Assembly: GCA_024697705.1 (NCBI GenBank)
Contig: JAILFF010000251.1
Location: 1 to 12,628, forward strand
Origin: Ruminococcus sp.
Lineage (GTDB): Bacteria > Bacillota > Clostridia > Oscillospirales > Ruminococcaceae
DNA: 12,628 bases
Reading direction: 5' to 3'
Below the pieces are notes generated by a model. The model had not been told where the DNA came from, made no database searches, and saw nothing but the letters and a program-made list of their open reading frames with translations. Position numbers and translations under genes: made by a program. This document shows positions 5,603 through 12,092 of this stretch, one piece after another; position 1 is the stretch's first letter; every line of letters begins with the position of its first letter.

Positions 5603-5872
5603 TTATTTGTCGCTCTTTACATCTCCCGAGCCTTCTATCCCGAGATAGCTCCTCACCATCTCCTGTAAAAGCTCATCGCGGTCAATGTGCCTTATCATAT
5701 TTCGGGCATTATTATACGTCGTTATGTAGGTCGGGTCTTCGGAAAGGATATAGCCTACGATCTGATTGACGGGATTGTAGCCTTTTTTCACCAATGCAGC
5801 GTAAACTGCCTTGATCGTGCTTCTGAGCTCTTCCTTATTGGTTGATCTGTTTTCCTGCGAATGATCGTGCAT
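5603..5872 (-). CDS. ireB: IreB family regulatory phosphoprotein (UPF0297/YrzL)
   Basis: An 89-residue protein with the family core KGYNPVNQIVGYILSEDP and the ARNMIRHIDRDELLQEMVRSYL helix, which matches Bacillus YrzL closely by memory. In Enterococcus, IreB is a small dimer phosphorylated on N-terminal threonines by the Ser/Thr kinase IreK and it dampens cephalosporin resistance. The ATG at 5870-5872 has AAGGAG nine bases upstream; an in-frame TTG three codons earlier overlaps that RBS. In many Firmicutes yrzL sits with ruvX (yrrK) and alaS. Here it is a single-gene unit with its own promoter and terminator. The N-terminal tail is Ser/Thr-bearing (RSTNKEE), but which residue is modified cannot be seen. 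Confidence 0.93.
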   Translation of the reverse strand: MHDHSQENRSTNKEELRSTIKAVYAALVKKGYNPVNQIVGYILSEDPTYITTYNNARNMIRHIDRDELLQEMVRSYLGIEGSGDVKSDK

Positions 5873-5900
5873 ACCGTTCAACTCCTTCGTCCAACCGTGC

Positions 5901-5970
5901 GGCGGGCAAGTTCCTTCAGATACTTATTGCCGCCTTAAATAATTATACCTCATTTTTCTCTGAAATACAA
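5901..5970 (-). promoter_or_regulatory. Promoter and 5' stem of the ireB transcript
   Basis: On the minus strand TTGTAT (5965-5970) and TATAAT (5942-5947) are 17 bases apart: a perfect -10 with a weak -35. The predicted start lies near 5935. Directly after it, GGCGGCAA (5927-5934) can pair with TTGCCCGCC (5901-5909) with one bulged base, so the mRNA would begin in a stable stem. The stem ends well before the AAGGAG site, so it may protect the 5' end rather than block translation. Confidence 0.75.
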
Positions 5971-6019
5971 TGGTTTTGCGAAAAAATAGACATTCTGCAC
6001 AAAAAACAATCGTCAAATT

Positions 6020-8434
6020 TCACATTCTAAGCTCTGCGCCCGCTTCTTTCAAGGCTTTCAGCACCTTTTCCATCGTTTTGTCAGCCTGCTCGTCGGTAAG
6101 AGTGCCCTCGTGCGAGCGCAGCGTCAGCGAGTAGGAGATGCTCTTCTTGCCCGCTTCGATCTGCTGACCCTTGTAGATGTCGAACAGACTTACGCTTTCG
6201 AGGATATCCCCCGCCGCGCCGCGGATAGTCTTTTCGATGACCGCCGCGGGCAGCTCGTCGTCGCAGATGAGTGACAGGTCGCGGGTGGTCGCGGGGAACT
6301 TCGGCAGCGGCTTGTAGGTCTTCTGCTCGGCGCAAAGCTCCATCAGCTCGGGGATATTCACCTTCGCGGCGTAGGCGCGGCAGCCGATGCCGTAATTTTC
6401 GAGCGTTTCGGGGTGCAGCTCGCCGAAGATGGCTATCTCTTTGCCGTCAATGATGATGACAGCCGATCTGCCCGGGTGGAACGCCGCCGCCTCGCCGAAG
6501 GCGCTGTCCTCGCCGGGACGGGCTACATCGTAAGCGGGAGCGCCGCACTTGTCGAGCAGCTCCTCGACCATGCCCTTGATCGTGTAGAAGTCGATCTTGC
6601 CTGCGGTGTCGTAAATACCCACGCCAAGACGCTCGGGCTCGGTGGGGAGGACTTCGCCGTCAACGGGCAGGTACTCGTTTCCGAGCTCGAAGGCGCAGCA
6701 CTCGGCGTTGCGCAGGCTGTAATTCCTTGCCATTACTTCAAGCACCGACGGCAGGATTGTCGTTCTCATAACGCTTGTGTCCTCGCCGAGCGGATTGCTT
6801 ATCACAACAGTATTGCGGAGCGGGCTGTTCTCGGGCAGTCTGATCTTGTCGAAGTATTTCGGGCTGATGAACGAGAACGTCGTGATCTCGTTTACGCCCA
6901 TGCCGACCATAGCGTTCGTTACGGTGCGGTCAAAGCGCTGCTTGCGGGTGAGCTTCGCCTCGGCAACGCCGCGAATGATGGTGTCGGGTATCTTGTTGTA
7001 GCCGTACAGACGCGCTACCTCCTCCGCGAGGTCGGACTTGCACTCGATGTCTATGCGGTAATAGGGCGCGTAGGCTTTTCCCTCTTTTATCTCGAAGTTA
7101 AGTCTCGTGAGATATTCGGTCATCTCGGCTTCGGGAATATCGGTGCCCAGGAAGCCGTTTATCCATGCGGGGTCGTAGGTAACGCCCTTACGCTCCTTGT
7201 CGGACTTGTCGCAGTCGATGTAGGTCTTTACCACCTCGCCGCAGCCGAGCAGCTCTACAAGCTCGAAGGCTCTCATCAGCGCGGGATAGGGATTCTCGGC
7301 ATCCAAGCCCTTCTCGAAGCGTGCGGAGGCGTCGGTGCGCATACCGAGCTTCTTAGCCGTCGTGCGGACGGAAGCGCCGTCAAAGCAGGCAGACTCGAAC
7401 ACAACAGCGGTGGTGTCGTCCATGATGCCGCTGTACTCGCCGCCCATAACACCCGCAACAGCTACGGGCTTTTCCGCGTCGGCGATAACGAGCATTTCCT
7501 CCGAAAGCTCGCGCTCCTGACCGTCGAGCGTGGTGATCTTCTCGCCCGCCTTTGCGTTGCGGATATTGATCTTGGCGCCCGAAACATAGCGCAGGTCGAA
7601 AGCGTGCATCGGCTGACCGTATTCGAGCATTACATAGTTTGTTATATCAACAAAGTTATTTATCGGACGAACGCCGCTTGCTCTGAGCCTTTCCCTCATC
7701 CAGCGAGGCGAAGGACCGATCTTTACGTTCTTGACATATCCCGCCATATATCTCGGGCAAAGCTTGGGATTGTGTATCTCGACGGACATTATCTCGTTGA
7801 TATCGCCGTCAACGCCCTTGAAGGTCGGCTCCTTGATGTTCACGGGAACATTGAAGGTCGCGGCAGCCTCACGCGCAAGACCCGTCACCGAAAGGCAGTC
7901 TGGGCGGTTGGAGGTTATCTCGAACTCAACTATCTTGTCGTCGAAGCCTATTGCCTCACGGATATCCTTGCCCACGGTCTTATCGCAGTCGTCGCCGAGA
8001 ATAAATATACCGTCCTCGATGGCGTAGGGGAAGTCATGCACCGAAAGCCCCAGTTCATCAAGCGAGCAGAGCATACCGTTAGAAGCCTCGCCGCGCAGCT
8101 TGCCCTTGGTGATCTTGACCTGCTTGCCCTCGTGAAGCACGGTAGACTTATGCTTGGCGGCGGGAACGTAGTCGCCCTTCTTGACGTTCTGAGCGCCCGT
8201 AACGATCTGCACGGGTTCGCTCTCGCCCACGTCTATCTGACAGATGAACATATGGTCGCTGTTCGGGTGAGGAACGATGTCGAGAACGTGTCCGACAACA
8301 ACGTTCGAGAGATAATCGCCCTCCTCGCCGTAGCACTCGACCTTGCTGCCCGAAAGGGTCATCTCGTCGCAGAATTTCTTTATATCGCACTTGCAGTCAA
8401 CATAATCCGCAAGCCATCTCATTGAAAGATCCAT
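6020..8434 (-). CDS. pheT: Phenylalanyl-tRNA synthetase beta subunit
   Basis: An 804-residue protein of normal length for bacterial PheT. It starts MDLSMRWLADYVD. An EMAP-type tRNA-binding domain lies at about 40-150 (VGHVLDIVPHPNSDHM, QIVTGAQNV). The B3/B4 editing region follows, with EITSNRPDCLSV and NNFVDITNYVMLEYGQPMHA, then B5 with LAEEVARLYGYNKIP. The C-terminal FDX-ACB domain (about 712-804) contains PKFPATTRDLSLI. With PheS it forms the alpha2-beta2 enzyme that charges tRNA-Phe; the beta subunit edits mischarged tyrosine. The ATG has AGAGGT ten bases upstream. It is the last gene of the pheS operon, 31 bases after the second unknown paralogue, and should be controlled by the T-box at 11668-11925. 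No clear terminator is seen before the ireB promoter. Confidence 0.98.
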   Translation of the reverse strand: MDLSMRWLADYVDCKCDIKKFCDEMTLSGSKVECYGEEGDYLSNVVVGHVLDIVPHPNSDHMFICQIDVGESEPVQIVTGAQNVKKGDYVPAAKHKSTVLHEGKQVKITKGKLRGEASNGMLCSLDELGLSVHDFPYAIEDGIFILGDDCDKTVGKDIREAIGFDDKIVEFEITSNRPDCLSVTGLAREAAATFNVPVNIKEPTFKGVDGDINEIMSVEIHNPKLCPRYMAGYVKNVKIGPSPRWMRERLRASGVRPINNFVDITNYVMLEYGQPMHAFDLRYVSGAKINIRNAKAGEKITTLDGQERELSEEMLVIADAEKPVAVAGVMGGEYSGIMDDTTAVVFESACFDGASVRTTAKKLGMRTDASARFEKGLDAENPYPALMRAFELVELLGCGEVVKTYIDCDKSDKERKGVTYDPAWINGFLGTDIPEAEMTEYLTRLNFEIKEGKAYAPYYRIDIECKSDLAEEVARLYGYNKIPDTIIRGVAEAKLTRKQRFDRTVTNAMVGMGVNEITTFSFISPKYFDKIRLPENSPLRNTVVISNPLGEDTSVMRTTILPSVLEVMARNYSLRNAECCAFELGNEYLPVDGEVLPTEPERLGVGIYDTAGKIDFYTIKGMVEELLDKCGAPAYDVARPGEDSAFGEAAAFHPGRSAVIIIDGKEIAIFGELHPETLENYGIGCRAYAAKVNIPELMELCAEQKTYKPLPKFPATTRDLSLICDDELPAAVIEKTIRGAAGDILESVSLFDIYKGQQIEAGKKSISYSLTLRSHEGTLTDEQADKTMEKVLKALKEAGAELRM

Positions 8435-8465
8435 ATATATTACCTCTATTTTCTATTTTTTTATT

Positions 8466-9149
8466 TTAACCGCGGGGATATCCGCGAACTATCGTCAGCA
8501 GATTCTTCCCCTTGTCGAGCCGCAGACACTTTCTCTCGCGAAACCCGTACACAAAGCCCGTGATCTCGCCCTTGTGTTCGAGGATAAGTATCGCCCGAAA
8601 GCCCTGCAAAAGCACTGCCCTGAAATTTACGTCCTCCGGCAAAAACTGCGATTCTATTATCTTCCCGATCTCCGCCGTGAATTCCTTGTCGGGATAGCGC
8701 TCGCAGAAGCTTAACATTCCGCTCGCCAAGTCCTCGCGCACGCTGTACACGGGTACCTTGACAAGCCTGCCGTCCTGCGTGAACACCGCGTCGCCCGTCC
8801 TCACGCAAAGCAGATAATTCCCGTCGATGTCGAAATCGACAATCTCCCTGCCGACAACGGACGCAAAGTTCATTATCCTCTGCAAATCGGGGAGCGTGTC
8901 GCGCTGCGTTTCAAACTCGGCTATGCAGACCGTTTTCCCATCAATGACGGTCTCCTCGCCGCAGTGATCGTTCGTGCAGTTGAGCTCGTACTGCGTCATC
9001 AGGTCGTCCAGAATTATCTCGTCCATTTCGTCCGCGGTTATGCAGATGCAATAATTTCTGCCCGCCTTGTTGTGGAACACCCTGAACGCCACGCGCTCGT
9101 AATCGTCGCCCGAATACTTTTCAAGCTCGACCGATCTTATATCCTTCAT
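8466..9149 (-). CDS. Unknown protein, paralogue B within the phe operon
   Basis: A 227-residue protein I do not recognise. It aligns almost end to end with its upstream neighbour (about 45% identity by eye), sharing a start of the form MK(N/D)I(K/R)S.EL.KYSG, then Y.(Q/R)VAFRV(Y/F)H, RDTL.DL.RI.N.AS.VGREI, VPVY..R, ERYP...FTA.IG and FRA.LI.(E)(H/Y)KG. No signal peptide, membrane helix, metal motif or nucleotide-binding loop is visible; it looks like a soluble alpha/beta protein with several cysteines. Its ATG overlaps the neighbour's stop (ATGA), and it lies 31 bases before pheT. Being cotranscribed with the synthetase is unusual for bacteria. The role is unknown; coding is well supported by conservation between the copies. 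Confidence 0.85.
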   Translation of the reverse strand: MKDIRSVELEKYSGDDYERVAFRVFHNKAGRNYCICITADEMDEIILDDLMTQYELNCTNDHCGEETVIDGKTVCIAEFETQRDTLPDLQRIMNFASVVGREIVDFDIDGNYLLCVRTGDAVFTQDGRLVKVPVYSVREDLASGMLSFCERYPDKEFTAEIGKIIESQFLPEDVNFRAVLLQGFRAILILEHKGEITGFVYGFRERKCLRLDKGKNLLTIVRGYPRG

Positions 9150-9850
9150 TTGTCATCACCCCCGAATTCGGGCTCGTTGCCGTAGCCCAGCAAGTGGGTC
9201 ATGATCTTTTTTCTGTCCTTAAGCACTCCAAGGCACTTCGGGGAATCGAAGCCGTAATTCAAAGCCTGCGTAACGCCCTTGTATTCAAGGATAAGGCAGG
9301 CGCGGTAAAGCTGTATCAGCACAGCACGGTAGTTGCAGACGTGCGGCAGGGGCATCGCGGATATCTTCTCGCCGATGTTCGCGGTGAACGGTATCTCGGG
9401 ATAGCGCTCATTAAAGCCCAACATACCCGCGTATTCGTCGCGGCGGATACCGTACACGGGAACAGTCGTTTCCTTGCCGTTGTCGAGCTTGAACGTCGTC
9501 TCGCCCGTCTTCACGCAGAGAATGTCCAAGCCGCAGACGTTTATCACTTCTATCTCCCTGCCGACGGCTGATGCAATGTTCAGTATACGCTCTAAATCGG
9601 CGAGAGTGTCCCTTTCGGTGACGAGCTCGGCGGCGCTGACGAGCCTGCCGTCCTTCATGGTCTTGCGAATTTCGGGAGACTCGATATGATACTGTCCGGT
9701 CAGCATATCGAGAACCGACTTGTCCATATTATCGGCGGTCAGACAGACGCAGTATTTCCTGCGCTTTTTGTCGTGATAGACCCTGAATGCCACCTGTTCG
9801 TATTCCTCGCCCGAATACTTCGGAAGCTCGGCGCTTTTTATGTTCTTCAT
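9146..9850 (-). CDS. Unknown protein, paralogue A within the phe operon
   Basis: A 234-residue protein of unknown function, paralogous to the next gene. An in-frame TTG lies two codons upstream. I chose the ATG at 9848-9850 because AGAGGA is eight bases upstream and the paralogue begins at the same point. Shared blocks include AFRVYHDK, TERDTLADLERILNIASAVGREI (residues about 78-100) and NERYPEIPFTANIGEKI. The N-terminal third is strand-rich, the middle has one amphipathic helix, and no domain motif stands out. The acidic tail GGDDK is absent from the paralogue, which ends GYPRG. The pair arose by tandem duplication and has diverged considerably, so the duplication is not recent. It is co-directional with pheS and pheT. 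Confidence 0.85.
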   Translation of the reverse strand: MKNIKSAELPKYSGEEYEQVAFRVYHDKKRRKYCVCLTADNMDKSVLDMLTGQYHIESPEIRKTMKDGRLVSAAELVTERDTLADLERILNIASAVGREIEVINVCGLDILCVKTGETTFKLDNGKETTVPVYGIRRDEYAGMLGFNERYPEIPFTANIGEKISAMPLPHVCNYRAVLIQLYRACLILEYKGVTQALNYGFDSPKCLGVLKDRKKIMTHLLGYGNEPEFGGDDK

Positions 9851-9874
9851 CGTCAATGTCCTCTTATTCCGAGC

Positions 9875-10042
9875 CTATCGCAGCACACGCTTGATATCCG
9901 AGATATTGTTTATCGTGTCATTCTCGAACTTTACGCCGCTGCCGACGTGAGCCCTCAGAAGCTCCGCAAAAAGCACATAGTTCTTTATGGCTTTTTCGGT
10001 ATTTTCTTCCCCGCCTTTGTTAAAATCATCGAAGCGGCAGGG
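9875..10042 (-). pseudogene. Start-less 55-codon open frame after pheS, possible gene remnant
   Basis: Between the pheS stop and the first paralogue the minus strand stays open for 55 codons to a TAG at 9875-9877, in the same frame as pheS but beyond its TGA. The predicted residues look protein-like: EKAIKNYVLFAELLRAHV then a tail ending ISDIKRVLR. There is no ATG and no RBS; the only start-type codon is a GTG at the V of NYV, without an RBS. PheS already has its normal C-terminus (DMRFLNQF), so this is not a split pheS. It may be the 3' remnant of a decayed third gene, or chance. I see no similarity to the two neighbouring paralogues. Confidence 0.35.
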
Positions 10043-11062
10043 TCAGAACTGGTTTAAGAATCTCATATCGTTTTCATAAAGCAGGCGCATATCGTTTATG
10101 CTGTACCGACCCATCGTAATACGTTCGAGACCGATGCCGAACGCGAATCCGCTGTAAACCTCGGGGTCGATGCCGCAGCCTTCAAGCACTTTCGGGTGAA
10201 CCATGCCCGAGCCTAACAGCTCAACATAGCCCTCCTGCTTGCACATCGAGCAGCCCTTGCCGTGGCAGTTGAAGCACATCAGATCGACCTCTGCGGAAGG
10301 CTCGGTGTAGGGGAAGTGGTGCGGACGGAAGCGCAGCTGAGTCTCCTCGCCGTAAAGCCTTTTCAGCAGCAGTTCAAGCGTGCCTTTGAGGTCTGCCATC
10401 GTGATGCCCTTGTCGATAACAAGTCCCTCTATCTGATGGAACATCGGCGAATGTGTCGCGTCAACGGCGTCGGAGCGGTAAACTCTGCCCGGCGAGATTA
10501 TGCGTATCGGGGGCTTCATCTTCTCCATGGTGCGAATCTGCACGGAGGAGGTCTGCGTTCTTAACAGCACGTTCTCGTTGATGTAGAACGTATCCTGCGT
10601 GTCGCGGGCGGGGTGATGCTTCGGCATATTGAGTGCCTCGAAGCAGTAGTGGTCGGTCTCGACCTCGGGACCCTCGACGATATCGAAGCCCATGCCGAGG
10701 AACACTTCCTCGACCTCCGCAAGCGTCGCGTTCAGCGGGTGAGCCTTTCCGAGACGCGGAGCCTTTCCGGGCAGCGTAACGTCGATACGCTCGGCTTCGA
10801 GCTTCTTAGCCGCCGCAATGCTTTTGAGCTTCGACTGCGCGGAGGTAAGCGCCGCTTCGATGTCGGCTCTCACGGTGTTGGCAAGCTGTCCGATAACGGG
10901 GCGCTCCTCCGCCGTGAGCTTGCCCATCTGCTTTAAAATGCCTGTAAGCTCGCCTTTCTTTCCGAGAAACTTAACTCTGATGTCGTCAAGCGCTTTGAGG
11001 TCGGCGGCTTTGGAAAGTTCTTCCTTCGCCTTAGCCTCTATCGCTTTAAGCTGTTCTTTCAT
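10043..11062 (-). CDS. pheS: Phenylalanyl-tRNA synthetase alpha subunit
   Basis: A 339-residue protein of normal length. Residues 1-90 form the alpha-helical coiled-coil arm that grips tRNA. The class II core begins near 105 with HPLNATLAEVEEVFLGMGF. It shows ARDTQDTFYI, the QTSSVQIRTM segment, VYRSDAVDATHSPMFHQIEG (motif 2), RPHHFPYTEPSAEVD, a CFNCHGKGCSMC cysteine knot common in PheS, and the GFAFGIGLERITM motif 3. It carries the catalytic site that forms phenylalanyl-tRNA with PheT. The ATG has a perfect AGGAGG seven bases upstream. Transcription starts near 11924 and passes a Phe-type T-box, so a leader of more than 850 nt precedes it, including three repeats. Confidence 0.98.
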   Translation of the reverse strand: MKEQLKAIEAKAKEELSKAADLKALDDIRVKFLGKKGELTGILKQMGKLTAEERPVIGQLANTVRADIEAALTSAQSKLKSIAAAKKLEAERIDVTLPGKAPRLGKAHPLNATLAEVEEVFLGMGFDIVEGPEVETDHYCFEALNMPKHHPARDTQDTFYINENVLLRTQTSSVQIRTMEKMKPPIRIISPGRVYRSDAVDATHSPMFHQIEGLVIDKGITMADLKGTLELLLKRLYGEETQLRFRPHHFPYTEPSAEVDLMCFNCHGKGCSMCKQEGYVELLGSGMVHPKVLEGCGIDPEVYSGFAFGIGLERITMGRYSINDMRLLYENDMRFLNQF

Positions 11063-11192
11063 ATATATCCTCCTAATTATAAATTTACCTGTTTATGGTT
11101 TTCTTACCGTTTTCAGTATGTAGGTATCGTTATAGCAGTGTTCACTTCGTCCGTATATTCCGAATCCCGTTTAATACGCGCCTCGGCTTTTG

Positions 11193-11263
11193 TGCGCGAA
11201 ATAACGGAAGACATTAGTGAAGTAGGGAAATACTCCGATTTCCCTGCTTTGCCTGTCTTTCAG
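11193..11263. repeat. 71-bp structured repeat, copy 1
   Basis: The first of three equal-length copies, running from TGCGCGAAATAACGG to CTGTCTTTCAG on the plus strand. It contains an inner 12-bp inverted repeat, AAGTAGGGAAAT (11220-11231) / ATTTCCCTGCTT (11238-11249), with a six-base loop. An outer 5-bp pair joins AAGAC (11208-11212) and GTCTT (11255-11259). One inner pair is T-G on the plus strand. A looser hairpin follows to about 11298, with GAAAAC/GTTTTC as its clearest pairing. Confidence 0.9.
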
Positions 11264-11351
11264 GGAAGAAAACATTACTTTTCTATAAGGGGGTTTTCCT
11301 TTTCTCCTAAGAATCACCAGTTGCTTTGAACCCCGCTTTGTTTTTGAATTT

Positions 11352-11422
11352 TGCGCGAAATAACGGAAGACATTAGTGAAGTAGGGAAATACTCCGATTT
11401 CCCTACTTTACCTGTCTTTCAG
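11352..11422. repeat. 71-bp structured repeat, copy 2
   Basis: Differs from copy 1 at two positions. The inner stem is AAGTAGGGAAAT (11379-11390) / ATTTCCCTACTT (11397-11408), fully paired with T-A where copy 3 has C-G. It is followed by a hairpin with its own sequence, AGTGCTG (11421-11427) / CAGCACT (11453-11459), continuing through ATGCT/AGCGT with one T-G pair on the plus strand and a three-base bulge. Confidence 0.9.
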
Positions 11423-11503
11423 TGCTGCTGATGCTATATTTATATAGAGCGTCAGCACTCTCCTACTTAATAGGTAGGGATTGTCTGCTCGTTTGTGAAT
11501 TTC

Positions 11504-11574
11504 TGCGCGAAATAACGGAAGACTTTAGCGAAGCAGGGAAATACTCCGATTTCCCTGCTTTGCCTGTCTTTCAG
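11504..11574. repeat. 71-bp structured repeat, copy 3
   Basis: Differs from copy 1 at three positions. The inner stem is AAGCAGGGAAAT (11531-11542) / ATTTCCCTGCTT (11549-11560), fully paired with C-G where copy 2 has T-A. It is followed by a hairpin AGGGAAGAA (11573-11581) / TTCTTCCCT (11604-11612) with a TATATATATA loop. Confidence 0.9.
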
Positions 11575-11667
11575 GGAAGAAGAAACTATATATATATAAG
11601 GTTTTCTTCCCTTTGCTCCATTATTTTCCAACGAGCTGTGTTCCCGCCGTCGGTATTCGTCCGATAC

Positions 11668-11699
11668 AAAAAAGCCTCGTCCCAATACGGGACAAGGCT
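11668..11699 (-). terminator. Intrinsic terminator of the pheS T-box leader
   Basis: On the minus strand AGCCTTGTCCC (11689-11699) pairs with GGGACGAGGCT (11673-11683) over 11 bp including one G-U, with a five-base loop, followed by six T. Its loop-side bases CCCGUA also pair with the T-box element, giving the expected mutually exclusive structures. Confidence 0.95.
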
Positions 11700-11925
11700 A
11701 ATAATAAGCGATGTTTACCACCCATACCGCACGGGAGCTGTTACTCCCACCGCCCTTAACGCGGGTGTACGTCCGTGCCTAAAAGACTTTTGCCGTTCAG
11801 CGCAGCCGCTCGCGGGTGAAATTCGGTCACAGGGACGCCTTAAACGAGCTTACAGCCGGCGGCTCGTTCTCTCTTAAAGGCACTGTTCCCCGGACTTACT
11901 TTGTCCGGTCAAAGCGTTTGTTCAA
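11668..11925 (-). promoter_or_regulatory. Phenylalanine-type T-box riboswitch leader of pheST
   Basis: On the minus strand the leader begins near 11924. It carries a Stem I with AAGAGAGAACGAGC / GCTCGTTT and a GGCTGTAA apical loop. The specifier stretch is GAATTTCACCC, in which UUC (or UUU) encodes Phe. Stem III is CCCGCGTTAAGGG, and the T-box element GGGTGGTAAACATCGC (11708-11726 region) comes before a terminator. The bulge reads UGGUAAA rather than UGGUACC, so the core is atypical, but UAUGGG can pair with CCCGUA of the terminator arm to make an antiterminator. The U in UGGU fits the A73 discriminator of tRNA-Phe. Several elements align with the nfi leader in this window. Confidence 0.92.
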
Positions 11926-11930
11926 ATTAC

Positions 11931-11959
11931 AGTATAGCACATTTTTCGGGCGATTTCAA
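11931..11959 (-). promoter_or_regulatory. Promoter of the pheS T-box leader
   Basis: On the minus strand TTGAAA (11954-11959) and TATACT (11931-11936) are separated by exactly 17 bases, a good housekeeping promoter. The predicted start is about seven bases downstream, at the 5' end of the T-box leader. Confidence 0.88.
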
Positions 11960-12056
11960 GTGTTTCACAAAAATTTAACAACCCCACGCAGAGCTCCCGT
12001 ATTAAAGCCGAAAATGTAACGTATACGGCAGCCATGAGCTTTCAGCGCCAAAATAC

Positions 12057-12082
12057 TATCTATTATCTCTTATCTATTATCT
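12057..12082. repeat. Short tandem repeat TATCTATTATCT, two copies
   Basis: Two identical 12-mers (12057-12068 and 12071-12082) separated by CT lie just after the acyl-CoA synthetase stop codon, followed by a further TTTATCTT. It is low-complexity pyrimidine-rich DNA on the plus strand, with no obvious hairpin. No gene is seen between 11960 and 12092. Confidence 0.7.
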
Positions 12083-12092
12083 TTTATCTTCT

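Noticed and set aside
6413..8425. A 670-codon plus-strand open frame opposite pheT
   Set aside because: It mirrors the full-length, clearly conserved pheT on the other strand and shows no recognisable domain; it reflects codon bias in a GC-rich gene.
9146..9856. Longer start for paralogue A at the TTG two codons upstream
   Set aside because: The ATG at 9850 has better RBS spacing and matches the start of paralogue B exactly.
11066..11190. A second pheS promoter with TGCTATAAC near 11125-11135
   Set aside because: The extended -10 looks plausible, but no -35 match is found at 16-18 bases; too weak to list.
11193..11574. CRISPR-like array formed by the three 71-bp repeats
   Set aside because: Repeats are too long and few, the spacers are of unequal length (88 and 81 bases) and fold into hairpins that belong to the unit, and no cas gene is present.
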